Shown: positions 8,173-16,989 of the stretch, piece after piece
Numbering within the stretch: the first letter of the stretch is position 1
Layout of the letters: the number at the start of each line of letters is the position of its first letter
DNA from: an uncultured Clostridia bacterium
Lineage (GTDB): Bacteria > Bacillota > Clostridia > TANB77 > CAG-465
Length of the DNA: 33,858 nucleotides
NCBI GenBank assembly: GCA_934130325.1
Contig: CAKOYA010000012.1
Span: 1-33,858 of the forward strand
Direction: 5' to 3'
Translations under genes and position numbers: made by a program
The notes under the pieces: model-generated
What the model was told of the DNA's origin: nothing
Databases searched by the model: none
What the model saw: only the letters and a program-made list of their open reading frames with translations

Positions 8173-8183
8173 GAGGTGAGTTT

Positions 8184-9415
8184 ATGAAAAAGAAAAAAAT
8201 AATAAAAGTATGGATATGTGCTATGTGTATAATGTGCATAACTTGTAATGCTTTTGCTACATCTTATTTATATGAAATACAAAATAGTAAAATTAGTAAT
8301 AAAAAACAGGACGAATCGAGTATAAGTACAGTTGCAGCTCCTGAATTTGTATTTCAATCACAAGCACAAATACTTATGGAGGCCACAACAGGTAAAGTGC
8401 TATATGCAAATAATGAAAATGAAAAATTATTGCCAGCATCAGTAACAAAAGTTATGACTATGCTACTTTTGATGGAACAAATTGATTCACGGAAAAATTA
8501 GCTATGATGATAAAATCGTATGTAGTGCTAACGCATCGCATATGGGAGGTTCTCAAATATGGTTTAAAGAGGGGGAAGAACTTACTGTAAATGATGCTTT
8601 AAAAGCAATAGCAGTAGTTAGTGCAAATGATGTTTGCATGGCAGTTTCGGAGCATATAGGTGGTAGTGAACAAAACTTTGTAAAAATGATGAATGAAAAA
8701 GCAAAAGAATTAGGAATGGAAAATACAAGTTTTATGAATTGCCATGGAATTGATACAGAAGGACATTATACTACTGCAAAAGATATAGCTATAATGTCAA
8801 GGGAACTTATAACAAAACATCCAGACATATTAAAATATACTTCAATTTGGATGGATACCTTAAGAGATGGTACATTTGGACTTTCTAGTACTAATAAATT
8901 AATTAGATATTATGATGGAGCAACCGGTTTAAAAACAGGATTTACATCAGATGCTGGATATAATTTGTCTGGAACTGCAACAAGAAATGGCACAACATAC
9001 ATAGCGGTTGTTATGAAAGCGCCAACATCAGAGGTAAGACTTAGTGAAATAAAGCAATTATTAGATTACCGGATTTGCTACATATCAAGTTCAAAATCTT
9101 TGTGATAAAGATACAATTGTGGAAACAAAAACTATAAATAAAAATGTAAATCAAATGGTTGATATTGTGGTAAAAGATAATGTAACATCATTAGTAGAAA
9201 AAGGTAGTAAAATAGAGACAGAACAACAAGTATATATTGATGAAAAATTAACAGCTCCCTTAAAAAAAGGTGATGTGGTCGGAAAGTTGGAATTACATAG
9301 TTTAAGTGATGGAGAACTTTTAGGAAGTAGTGATTTGGTGGTTAAAGAGGATGTTGTAAAATCTCCATATATGGATTATCTAAAGAAAATAGGAAAATTA
9401 TTTATATTGAGATAA
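8184..9415 (+). pseudogene. dacF: D-alanyl-D-alanine carboxypeptidase (PBP5/DacF type), split by two +1 insertions
   Basis: The gene would encode about 409 aa of an S11 serine carboxypeptidase that trims the terminal D-Ala from peptidoglycan stem peptides outside the membrane. All active-site motifs are present: SVTK (S86) in the first frame, then SAN and KTG in the second. A signal peptide lies at about 8-26 and a C-terminal PBP5-associated beta domain at the end. The frame breaks twice. An extra C at 8490 gives a TAG at 8499 in place of continuing GKISYDD. An extra C at 9069/9070 diverts GFATYQVQ into a stop at 9103-9105. Removing each C restores a continuous family-like protein. Both insertions are a C directly before GGA. 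This is either a genuine inactivated gene or a pair of sequence errors. The amphipathic membrane-anchor helix is short. dacA is an equally valid name. Confidence 0.82.
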
Positions 9416-9429
9416 CATATTATATAATG

Positions 9430-9470
9430 TAATTATTCATGGCAAAGATGGCTATGGATAATTATTTTTT
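9430..9470 (+). terminator. Terminator after the carboxypeptidase gene
   Basis: A 14-bp stem (9430-9443 with 9451-9464, two G-T pairs) is followed by a run of six T residues. It isolates the pilus-like operon from upstream transcription. The rest of the 330-base gap to 9745 holds AT-rich sequence, a short 6-bp dyad near 9575-9592 and the operon promoter; I see no gene there. Confidence 0.8.
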
Positions 9471-9650
9471 GATGTGAAAATAATAAGTTATACATGGAAA
9501 TTTAGAAAAAACAGTAACAAAAATCAGTTATAAAATTATAGAATTTTTGACAAAATTTTTGGAATGATAAAAAAATGTTACAAAAACATTACGATAAAAT
9601 TACGTTTATATAACATTTTAAAAAAAGAGGATAAAAAAATACTTTCAGTG

Positions 9651-9679
9651 TTGATAGAAATTATAAAAAGATGTATACT
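9651..9679 (+). promoter_or_regulatory. Sigma-A promoter of the Tad-like operon
   Basis: -35 TTGATA (9651-9656) and -10 TATACT (9674-9679) are separated by exactly 17 bases, giving a start near 9686 and a leader of about 60 bases. It is the only convincing promoter seen upstream of the 21-kb gene set. Confidence 0.68.
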
Positions 9680-9703
9680 ATACGCATATATAATATATAT
9701 AAG

Positions 9704-9727
9704 ACTCTTATACTTTAAGATAAGAGT
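9704..9727 (+). promoter_or_regulatory. Leader hairpin next to the first ribosome site of the operon
   Basis: ACTCTTAT / ATAAGAGT (9704-9711 with 9720-9727) can form an eight-base stem, with an ACTTTAAG loop that can pair slightly further. GGAGG starts three bases later at 9731. There is no T tract, so it is not a terminator; it may protect the mRNA 5' end or influence translation. Confidence 0.5.
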
Positions 9728-9745
9728 TATGGAGGTTGTAAACAT

Positions 9746-10867
9746 ATGATAGGAATGAGTCAAATAAAGAAAAAAACTATTGAAGGAATAGCTATAGGTG
9801 CAGGTATTGGTGTAGTTGGTATTGGCCTTACTTTATGGTGGGCATTTTCAACTATAAAAACATATCAAAATGGTACAAATAAGAAGTTTAATGCAGAGTA
9901 TACATCAATGGTAAATGTTTTAACTAAAGATGTCATACAAGGAGAGATAATAACTTCTGATATGGTAACACAAGTACGTGTTCATAAAAAAACAGTTCCT
10001 ACAGGTGCTGAAAATGTAGATTATAATGGAAAGGTTGCAAAATATAATATTGCGGCTAATGTACCACTTACAGATTCTATGCTTACTGATCAGATAATGG
10101 CAGCAGATATAAGAAGTCAGGAAGTAAATACAGTATTAATGCCAAGTGATTTATCTGAAAATGATTATATAGATATTCGTATCATGTATCCAAATGGAAC
10201 TGATTACATAGTACTTGCACAAAAACAGGTTAATCAAATTTCAGGACAAACTATGTGGCTTAATTTAGCAGAAGATGAAAGACTTATATTAAATAGTGCT
10301 ATGGTTGATTCTTTTTTAACTACTGGAACAAAATTATATGCAACTAAGTATGCAGATAATGATGCACAAATCAAAATAGCTGATGATTTATTAAAAGATG
10401 CTGTAAGTTCTGACACATCAAGTACAGACACTGGTTCTACTTCTACTACAACAAAAACTACAACTACTACGTCTAATACAACAGACTTAACATCTGTAGT
10501 ACAAGGTAAACTTACTTCTGCAATAGAATCTGAACTTGATAATATAAAAACAGAGGATAAAGCAACAGCAGTTAGTTCAATATTTGATTTAATATTAAAA
10601 TACAAGAGTTTTGCAAACGCTATAACAAGAACAACAGAAAATTATCAACCAAATACACAAGTAATGGCTATGATGCAATCTAATAAAAATATATTAGAAG
10701 AAGCAAAAACAAAATTAAGCGCTGAAGCAAGAGCAAATATTGAAAATGGTATTAGCAATTACAAAAGTACTGCTGGCGACGAATATAGTAATGTTGTATC
10801 AGGTGCTCAAGAAGCAATCAGTACTCAAAAAACTTTAAGAGATGATTTATTATCACCTATAGAATAA
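9746..10867 (+). CDS. CpaB/RcpC-like SAF-domain pilus assembly protein
   Basis: This 373-aa protein has one membrane helix (about residues 12-37) and a SAF domain (about 52-116, from VNVLTKDVIQGEIITSDMV to the VPLTDSM region), followed by a beta-rich part with DYIDIRI, as in CpaB/RcpC/FlgA-like proteins. In Tad systems CpaB stabilises the assembly across the envelope; in a Gram-positive cell without a secretin it would sit on the outer face of the membrane. A Ser/Thr-rich linker (about 225-248) leads to a helical C-terminal region of about 120 residues not normal for CpaB. The start is at ATG 9746 after GGAGGT; the in-frame ATG at 9755 is an alternative. It is the first gene of the operon, which fits the cpaB-first order of several tad loci. 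Confidence 0.78.
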   Translation: MIGMSQIKKKTIEGIAIGAGIGVVGIGLTLWWAFSTIKTYQNGTNKKFNAEYTSMVNVLTKDVIQGEIITSDMVTQVRVHKKTVPTGAENVDYNGKVAKYNIAANVPLTDSMLTDQIMAADIRSQEVNTVLMPSDLSENDYIDIRIMYPNGTDYIVLAQKQVNQISGQTMWLNLAEDERLILNSAMVDSFLTTGTKLYATKYADNDAQIKIADDLLKDAVSSDTSSTDTGSTSTTTKTTTTTSNTTDLTSVVQGKLTSAIESELDNIKTEDKATAVSSIFDLILKYKSFANAITRTTENYQPNTQVMAMMQSNKNILEEAKTKLSAEARANIENGISNYKSTAGDEYSNVVSGAQEAISTQKTLRDDLLSPIE

Positions 10868-10942
10868 TTGCCTAAAACGTAATTATAATTTGGTACTTAA
10901 ATGATTATAATAAATTAAAAAAACATAGGAGGAATATATAAA

Positions 10943-11656
10943 ATGCAAGTAATTGGATTAGTAGGCTATATGGACAAATATGATTTTGTCATAAATTTAG
11001 CTAGAACTATAAATATAATGGATAAATCAGTATTAGTCGTAGATGCAACATTAGATCAAAAATTAAAATATGTTGTACCAGCATTAGATAATATTGGTAG
11101 ATCATATGTTACACAGTACAATAATATAGATTTTGCTGTAGGATTTAATAGTATGCATGATGTAGAAAACTATATGATAGAACAAGGAATAAATATTAAT
11201 CTTTATGATCACATACTGATTGATATCGATAGTCCAAAAGGATATGAATTGTTTAGAACAAGAGGAATTAATAAAACATTGTTTTTCATAGATACTACAG
11301 TATTATCAATATCTAAAAACACTGAGCTTGTAAAAGCAATGAGAGTATATAATCAACAAGATGAAAGTTTGGAACTTACAAAAATATGGTTTAAAGCTTA
11401 TTTATCTCGTGCTAGTGAAACTTACTTTGAAAATCAAGTAAAAGATTATAATGTAAAGTGGTTGGAGCCAGAATATGAGATACCTTTTGATGAAAGAGAT
11501 AAGAGTGTAGATATTGATTCTCAACTTAGTGGAATAATTGATGTTAAAAAACATTCAAAATTATATATTAATGTTTTGGCAGAACTTACAGCTTCTATAT
11601 TAGAAGATGTTAATTCAAAACAAGTAATAACTAAAGTGAAAAGGAGGAGAGATTAA
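10943..11656 (+). CDS. MinD-fold protein with lost Walker A motif (TadZ/CpaE position), copy 1
   Basis: This 237-aa protein keeps the layout of a deviant-Walker MinD/ParA ATPase: a first beta strand and loop (VIGLVGYMDKYDFVINLA), then KSVLVVDAT at the second strand and HILIDID at the third. The loop that should read GGVGKT is GYMDKYD, with no Gly-Lys-Thr, so ATP hydrolysis by the usual mechanism is improbable. TadZ/CpaE proteins of Tad pili are MinD-like localisers that can also have atypical P-loops; gene order supports that role. AGGAGG precedes the ATG. It shares one base with the next MinD-like gene (TAATG), so the two are translationally coupled and may form a heterodimer. The C-terminus is basic (KVKRRRD). 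Confidence 0.65.
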   Translation: MQVIGLVGYMDKYDFVINLARTINIMDKSVLVVDATLDQKLKYVVPALDNIGRSYVTQYNNIDFAVGFNSMHDVENYMIEQGININLYDHILIDIDSPKGYELFRTRGINKTLFFIDTTVLSISKNTELVKAMRVYNQQDESLELTKIWFKAYLSRASETYFENQVKDYNVKWLEPEYEIPFDERDKSVDIDSQLSGIIDVKKHSKLYINVLAELTASILEDVNSKQVITKVKRRRD

Positions 11657-12468
11657 TGTCTAGAGTAGTATTTTGGAGTCCAACAAATTCAATGAATGGG
11701 ACTACACATGCAATAATCGCAGTAAGTACTTTAATGGGGATAACTCATAAAGCTACATCACTTTTAATGCAAGGACATTTTAATTCAAGAAAGATAGAAT
11801 CATCCTTTACTCCTTATGATGAATTAATTGCAAGTGGAGCTTTTGAAAATTCAAATTTAGGTGTAAGTGCCCTTATAAGACTTGTAACAAGTAATAAGTT
11901 AACACCAGATGCTATACAAAACTATGCTAAACCAGTTTTAAAGGATAGACTAGATGTTTTATATGGTATGAATTCAAAAGAAAGAGAAGACTATTTACAA
12001 CTTGTAAATAACTTGCCATATATTACTAGAAAAGCGTCTGAGGTATATGATTTAGTATTTATTGATCTACCAAAAGGAAATGACGAAAAATTTAAAAAGG
12101 ATACTTTGGCAGATTCAGAAATCGTAGTTTGTGTTATTAACCAAGATGAAGTAAAACTTGCTGATTTCTTTGAAAAAATAAACTCAATGGAAGAACTAAA
12201 AGATAAACAAAAGATTTATTTAGTTGCTGATTATGAACCAAAATCTAGATATAATTTATTGAATATAAAAAATAAATATAGAATAAAGGATCCAATTTTT
12301 GGAATACCACATAATTATATATTTGCTGATTCATGTAATATGGGAAATGTAATTGACTTTTTCTATAAAAATATGAATGCAGATAAAAATGATTATAACG
12401 GACAGTTTATTTCTATGACTAAAGAGGTAGTTTCAAAAATTGTTGAGATAGCAAAAATAAGAGAATAG
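11656..12468 (+). CDS. MinD-fold protein with atypical P-loop (TadZ/CpaE position), copy 2
   Basis: This 270-aa protein is of the SIMIBI P-loop type. The first strand and loop read VVFWSPTNSMNGTTH, where a GTT remains but the Walker lysine is absent. The third strand is DLVFIDLPKGN, and IYLVADYEPKSRYN looks like a later core strand with a nucleotide-base loop. Bacillota Tad-like loci often carry a SPxxGxxGT-type protein at this place. With its neighbour it forms a tandem pair of deviant MinD-like proteins, probably positioning or gating the ATPase/platform at the membrane. AAGGAGGAGA (11641-11650) lies inside the end of the upstream gene. Function is assigned from fold and context only. Confidence 0.65.
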   Translation: MSRVVFWSPTNSMNGTTHAIIAVSTLMGITHKATSLLMQGHFNSRKIESSFTPYDELIASGAFENSNLGVSALIRLVTSNKLTPDAIQNYAKPVLKDRLDVLYGMNSKEREDYLQLVNNLPYITRKASEVYDLVFIDLPKGNDEKFKKDTLADSEIVVCVINQDEVKLADFFEKINSMEELKDKQKIYLVADYEPKSRYNLLNIKNKYRIKDPIFGIPHNYIFADSCNMGNVIDFFYKNMNADKNDYNGQFISMTKEVVSKIVEIAKIRE

Positions 12469-12502
12469 AATAATAAATTATATTTAAAGAAGAGGTGAAA
12501 AA

Positions 12503-14395
12503 ATGTCAGTTGCATTTGTATTTAATATATTACTAATTCTTCTTTTAATAGCAGTAGTTGTTGCATTCTTTTGGTACAAAATTAAAAATTCAGATCAAGA
12601 AGAAAAAAAAGATGATATGACTCGTGAAAGAGAAAAATACAGTATCGATACTATGAGTTCATTTATAAAAAAAGAGTTTGATGAAATAACTAGAATGAAC
12701 TTGTATGATTTAGCACTTTCTGAAGAAGAGTTTGAAAGAAGAAGAAATGTAAAATATGATTTAAAGAAAGCATTAAAGGGTGCTGGATATGCAGATAAGA
12801 GTGATAAAAAGTATGTAAAAACTTTAATGTTTGACTTACTTAGAAATAATTATAAAGTAAATGATTACAATATTAATAATGCTATTCCATTTAATAATTT
12901 TGATGAACTAACACCTCAAGATAAGTTTGAAATATTATTACATGTGTATAAGAAAAAGTACAAGGCAGAAGCTTTAACTCAAATAATTACTAAATACAAT
13001 TTAGATGTACCTAAATATGAATTTGACCCAGAAGTTCCATCCTATGTTATTACGGCAAAAGAGATTGAAGATATATTTATCAAGGAAATTTCTCCTGATA
13101 CTTTGACTTTTGATGATAAGCTAGAAATTGTTGTTCAAAGAATATATCAAGGGTATAAAGGATATAGTGTAGTTGATGATATTCGTGATATGAATATTGA
13201 TGGAATATCTGGTGGAGTATCTGGTATCCCACCTTCATTCCTTGATCAAATATCAGGTATGGACGAGTACTTTGAACAAATGGGAAGTAGAAAAATACCA
13301 ATGTCATATGATTCTGTTTGGATATTCTATAAAGGTAAAGCTACATATCTTTCATTTTTATCTTTTGGTAGTGAGGCAGAGTTAAAAAGAGTTTGTCAAA
13401 ATATATACAAATTTAATAATCCAGGTCAGCTTTCAGAGTCTGTTGGTTTTAAAATTAATGAAATGAAAGATGGTTCCAGAGTTGTTGTATTAAGACCAAA
13501 TTTCTCAGAATCATGGGCATTTTTCGTAAGAAAATTTGCTCCTCCAACTTTAATTTCTGCAGAACAATTGTTAGTTCATGAAAATAAAGCAAATGTTATT
13601 GAATTACTTAAATATTTAATAAGGGGAGCTAGAGTAACAGCAATAACAGGCGAACAAGGTTGTGGTAAAACTACATTACTTATGGCTATAATGAAATATT
13701 TGTATCCAACAATTACAATTCGTGTACAGGAAACTGCATTCGAATTACACTTAAGAAAAATATATCCTTATCACAATATTTTGTCATTAAGAGAAACTGA
13801 TACAATTACTGGTCAGATGGGTCTTGATGTTCAGAAAAAAACTGATGGTGGAGTTAACATCTTGGGAGAGGTTGCAACAGATCCAGTCGCTGCTTGGATG
13901 ATTCAAATGGCGCAGGTTGCATCTAAATTTACATTATTTACTCACCATGCTAAAACTTTCCCTAACTTAATCACTGCACTTAGAAACTCGCTTTTAAAAA
14001 TTGGTATGTTTAATAATGAAAATGTTGCAGAAGTACAGGTTGTACAAGTTATTAACTTTGATATTCACTTAAAAAGAGGAACTGATGGTACTAGATATAT
14101 AGAAAGAATAACTGAATGTATTCCTTTAGATCCAGTATTTAATTATAATAACGATTACAAAAAAGAAAGAACTCTAGAAGGAAAATTGGATAAATTTATG
14201 GATAATGCAGTTGAATACTTTGAACATCAAACACAAAATAGTAATTACACATATAGAAATATTGTTGAGTGGCATGATGGTACATACGTATTTACTAATC
14301 CTATAAGTGAAGAAAACATTACAGCAATGAGAGATAATATGGCACCAGAAGATGTACGAGCTTTTGATAACTTCCTAGATGTGGCATGGAGGTGA
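12503..14395 (+). CDS. CpaF/TadA-type pilus assembly ATPase with N-terminal membrane helix
   Basis: This 630-aa protein is a type II/IV secretion ATPase of the CpaF/TadA/VirB11 family. The C-terminal RecA-like domain has Walker A GEQGCGKTT (383-391), a Walker B region NILGEV with Glu456, and the histidine segment FTHHAKTF (His481/482). An N-terminal all-alpha/beta CpaF-like domain spans about 180-370. It departs from the family at the N-terminus: residues about 3-26 are a clean hydrophobic helix followed by a charged linker, so this ATPase appears bound to the membrane, whereas CpaF/TadA proteins are normally soluble. It would power assembly of the single-helix subunits encoded downstream through the platform protein of the next gene. 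GAGGTGA precedes the start. Confidence 0.85.
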   Translation: MSVAFVFNILLILLLIAVVVAFFWYKIKNSDQEEKKDDMTREREKYSIDTMSSFIKKEFDEITRMNLYDLALSEEEFERRRNVKYDLKKALKGAGYADKSDKKYVKTLMFDLLRNNYKVNDYNINNAIPFNNFDELTPQDKFEILLHVYKKKYKAEALTQIITKYNLDVPKYEFDPEVPSYVITAKEIEDIFIKEISPDTLTFDDKLEIVVQRIYQGYKGYSVVDDIRDMNIDGISGGVSGIPPSFLDQISGMDEYFEQMGSRKIPMSYDSVWIFYKGKATYLSFLSFGSEAELKRVCQNIYKFNNPGQLSESVGFKINEMKDGSRVVVLRPNFSESWAFFVRKFAPPTLISAEQLLVHENKANVIELLKYLIRGARVTAITGEQGCGKTTLLMAIMKYLYPTITIRVQETAFELHLRKIYPYHNILSLRETDTITGQMGLDVQKKTDGGVNILGEVATDPVAAWMIQMAQVASKFTLFTHHAKTFPNLITALRNSLLKIGMFNNENVAEVQVVQVINFDIHLKRGTDGTRYIERITECIPLDPVFNYNNDYKKERTLEGKLDKFMDNAVEYFEHQTQNSNYTYRNIVEWHDGTYVFTNPISEENITAMRDNMAPEDVRAFDNFLDVAWR

Positions 14396-14400
14396 CAAGT

Positions 14401-16455
14401 GTGATTGTATATATAGCTATAGGCCTAATTGTTATATCAGTTGTTGGAATGCTTGCACTTTTATTGTATTTTAGATTAGTTAAAAAGAAATATCAAAAAA
14501 ATAGTGCATTATTTGGAAGAGACAAATTAGTTGTAAAAAATAGAGGAAATGTTAAAGATGGATTTGATAGAGTATTTCAAATTGTATATTTAACATTTAT
14601 GAAAATTCCAATAATTAAGTATTATACAAAAAAGACAAGACTTAAAATGGAAATGTCAAATGATTATACTGAATATGAATTAAGAAGAAGAACAGGTAAA
14701 TCTATGCTTATAGCTCTTATATTCTTGTTTGTATCATTGTTTGTATTTCTAAATTTAGTAAATGATTTATACATGTCTTTGATGGTAATAATTGGTGTGT
14801 TAATTATTACAGAAAAAGTAATAGATTTAGGTATTACATCTGTATCTGAAAAGATACTAAGACAAATGCCAGAAGCTTTTACAAGTATAAGACATGCTTT
14901 CCATGAACATGGTATGATTGAGGAATCATTCATAGAGGCTATTGATGATTTGGGTGAAAAAGAAATCGTACCACAATTAAAAAAGATTAAAGAGGCTATG
15001 CTTGCAACAAATCCTGAAACTGAGTTAGAAAGATATTATGATACTGCACCTAATAGATTTTTAAAATTATTTGCAGGTGTATCATATTTAACACTTGATC
15101 TTGGTGATAGAAAAGTTGATGGAACTTCAGTGTATTTAAAAAACTTAAATAATATATTAAGTGAAATTCATCTTGAAATATTAAAAAGGGATAAAATTAA
15201 CTATATGTTTAGAAGTTTAACTATAATTGCAGTTGTTCCGCTTTTTGCAATAAAACCTTTGCAAGGATGGGCAGAATCAAACTTCCCAGCACTTTCAAAC
15301 TTTTATGCAAGTTCAATTGGTTTCTTTATGCAATCTTTGATTATAGTTTCAATATTTATTTCTTATCTTATGCTTAGAATAATACGTGAAGATTCAGAAG
15401 AAATAAAATTTGATAGAGTTTCGAATATAAGGTGGCAAGATAAGCTGTATAAAAATCCATTTGTAAAAACAGTGGTTGATGCATTTAAATCTAAGCCACA
15501 TACTAGAAAAAATAGAAATGAAGTTATTTTAATAAAAAATACAAATGCATACCTTACAATAGAATGGTTATACGTTAATAAATTAGTAGCGGCAGCTATA
15601 ACTTTTGTTTTGGTTATTATCTTGATGTTTAATATGCAAAGACTTGATGTATCAGCGGTAACTACAAAAATTAGTGATGAATTTTTATCTTTTGGTAAGC
15701 TTAGCGCTGAACAAGAGGCTGCAGCAAAAGCTATTAATGATAGAGATAAGACGTATATAGAGAAATATAAAAATAAAAATGTTACTAAAGAAGAGCTAGA
15801 AATGGAATTTACTGACTCAACTGGAACAGTTGATCAAACTGCAGTAAATAGAGTATATGATAAAATAAATACTGTAAATAATTCATATATAAAATTTTGG
15901 CATGTACTAGTTGCCTTATTAATAGCAATACTTGCATATTATGTACCAACACTTATGCTAGTTATTAGAAATAAAATAAGAGAGATGGAAAAGGAAAATG
16001 AAATAATGCAATTCCAGTCAATTATTTTAATGTTAATGTATATAGATAGGGTAGACGTACAAACAATTCTAGAATGGTTAGAAAGATTTTCATATGCATT
16101 TAAAGAACCAATTGCAACATGTCTTAATAACTATGAGGCCGGTGCTGAAGCAGCACTTGAAAGATTAAAAGAAGATGTACCATATAAGGATTTTGAAAGA
16201 ATAGTAGAACAATTAATATCTGCTGTTGAAAGAATTCCAATAAGAGACGCTTTTGATGAACTAGAAACAGAAAGAACATTTTTTCATGAAAAAAGAAAAG
16301 ATGCAAATGAAAGACTTATTCAAAAGAAAGTTACATATGGTAAAGTATTAGGATTTGGACCAATGGTACTATTAATAGGTGGATATCTAGTAGCTCCACT
16401 TCTTATAGTAAGTATAATGCAGATGATGTCATACTTTAGTAATATGAGTTTCTAA
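14401..16455 (+). CDS. Fused TadB-TadC-like (GspF-family) platform protein
   Basis: This 684-aa membrane protein has two T2SSF-like cytoplasmic helical domains. The first, about 145-335, begins LRQMPEAFTSIRHAF, as in TadB. The second, about 535-675, contains QFQSIILMLMYIDRVD and ERIVEQLISAVERIPI, as in TadC. Hydrophobic helices lie at about 1-25, 101-119, 123-140, 273-289, 308-327, 392-411, 498-518 and 650-674. A polar region of about 85 residues (412-497), probably outside the cell, separates two of them. In other Tad loci TadB and TadC are separate proteins forming the inner-membrane platform; here one chain seems to do both jobs. An ATG at 14386 is in frame, but GGAGGTGA at 14388-14395 sits inside it, so GTG at 14401 is the likely start. 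It follows the ATPase gene directly. Confidence 0.78.
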   Translation: MIVYIAIGLIVISVVGMLALLLYFRLVKKKYQKNSALFGRDKLVVKNRGNVKDGFDRVFQIVYLTFMKIPIIKYYTKKTRLKMEMSNDYTEYELRRRTGKSMLIALIFLFVSLFVFLNLVNDLYMSLMVIIGVLIITEKVIDLGITSVSEKILRQMPEAFTSIRHAFHEHGMIEESFIEAIDDLGEKEIVPQLKKIKEAMLATNPETELERYYDTAPNRFLKLFAGVSYLTLDLGDRKVDGTSVYLKNLNNILSEIHLEILKRDKINYMFRSLTIIAVVPLFAIKPLQGWAESNFPALSNFYASSIGFFMQSLIIVSIFISYLMLRIIREDSEEIKFDRVSNIRWQDKLYKNPFVKTVVDAFKSKPHTRKNRNEVILIKNTNAYLTIEWLYVNKLVAAAITFVLVIILMFNMQRLDVSAVTTKISDEFLSFGKLSAEQEAAAKAINDRDKTYIEKYKNKNVTKEELEMEFTDSTGTVDQTAVNRVYDKINTVNNSYIKFWHVLVALLIAILAYYVPTLMLVIRNKIREMEKENEIMQFQSIILMLMYIDRVDVQTILEWLERFSYAFKEPIATCLNNYEAGAEAALERLKEDVPYKDFERIVEQLISAVERIPIRDAFDELETERTFFHEKRKDANERLIQKKVTYGKVLGFGPMVLLIGGYLVAPLLIVSIMQMMSYFSNMSF

Positions 16456-16499
16456 AGAAATAATATAAATAATAGAATAATAAGAATAAAAAAACAAAG

Positions 16500-16543
16500 T
16501 CTAAAGCATTAATTAAGTTTTTATAATTTAATTAATGTTTAGA
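16500..16543 (+). promoter_or_regulatory. Large intercistronic stem-loop upstream of the first pilin-like gene
   Basis: CTAAA-g-CATTAATTAA pairs with TTAATTAATG-TTTAG, giving about 16 bp with one bulged base (16500-16516 with 16528-16543). The sequence after it is not T-rich, so it is unlikely to be a terminator. It ends about 10 bases before AAGGAGG (16554-16560). It may mark an mRNA processing or stabilising site ahead of a highly expressed subunit gene. Confidence 0.5.
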
Positions 16544-16569
16544 TATATATTAAAAGGAGGAAAAAATAT

Positions 16570-16989
16570 ATGGATAACGCACAAAAAGCGATAATGATTG
16601 GTGTAGGACTATTTATAACAATAATAGTAATAGCAGCAGTAATGCTAATAACAGGAATGGGACAAGATTTATTAAATAGTGGGACATCACAATTAACTGG
16701 TATGTCAGAAAGCTTAAGAACTCAATTATTTGATCAATATGATGGCAAAACATTAACTGGTTATCAAGTTAAAACAGCATGTTCAGATTTATTTGCTAGA
16801 AATGAAAGTGGTTTAAAAATTAATATAGAAGGAACTGAAGTTAAAAATTATGCTGCTGCTAAATCTAGCTTAAGCACGAACTTATCTAAAAAATATCCTA
16901 CTACAGTTACTATAGTTAGCGATGAAGGAACAGTTACGATTGATTTTGGAAAAAAAACTAAGGATAATAAACCTGGCCAAAGCACATAA
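16570..16989 (+). CDS. Pilin-like single-helix protein 1 (candidate major subunit)
   Basis: This 139-aa protein has a short hydrophilic head (MDNAQKA), a long hydrophobic helix (about 7-29) and a small C-terminal beta-rich domain, the general form of Tad, archaeal-type or pseudopilin subunits. The helix continues into a polar amphipathic stretch (GMGQDLLNSG...), as in pilins. No consensus class III cleavage site with Glu5 is visible, so processing is uncertain. The motif YDGKTLTGYQVKTAC recurs in altered form in downstream paralogues. It has the strongest ribosome site of the subunit genes and is bracketed by two large hairpins, which makes it the best candidate for the abundant subunit. That role is inference; the family is common in Clostridia but I cannot name it further. 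Confidence 0.68.
   Translation: MDNAQKAIMIGVGLFITIIVIAAVMLITGMGQDLLNSGTSQLTGMSESLRTQLFDQYDGKTLTGYQVKTACSDLFARNESGLKINIEGTEVKNYAAAKSSLSTNLSKKYPTTVTIVSDEGTVTIDFGKKTKDNKPGQST

Noticed and set aside
8184..9415. Programmed ribosomal frameshifting in the carboxypeptidase gene
   Set aside because: No slippery heptamer or downstream structure lies at either site, two successive shifts would be needed, and the family never uses them.
9547..9552. Perfect TTGACA -35 box
   Set aside because: No acceptable -10 box lies 15-19 bases downstream; the TTGATA/TATACT pair at 9651-9679 is better placed.
9564..9749. 61-residue plus-strand frame before the first operon gene
   Set aside because: It lacks a ribosome site, is composed of AT-rich low-information codons, and overlaps the operon promoter and leader hairpin.
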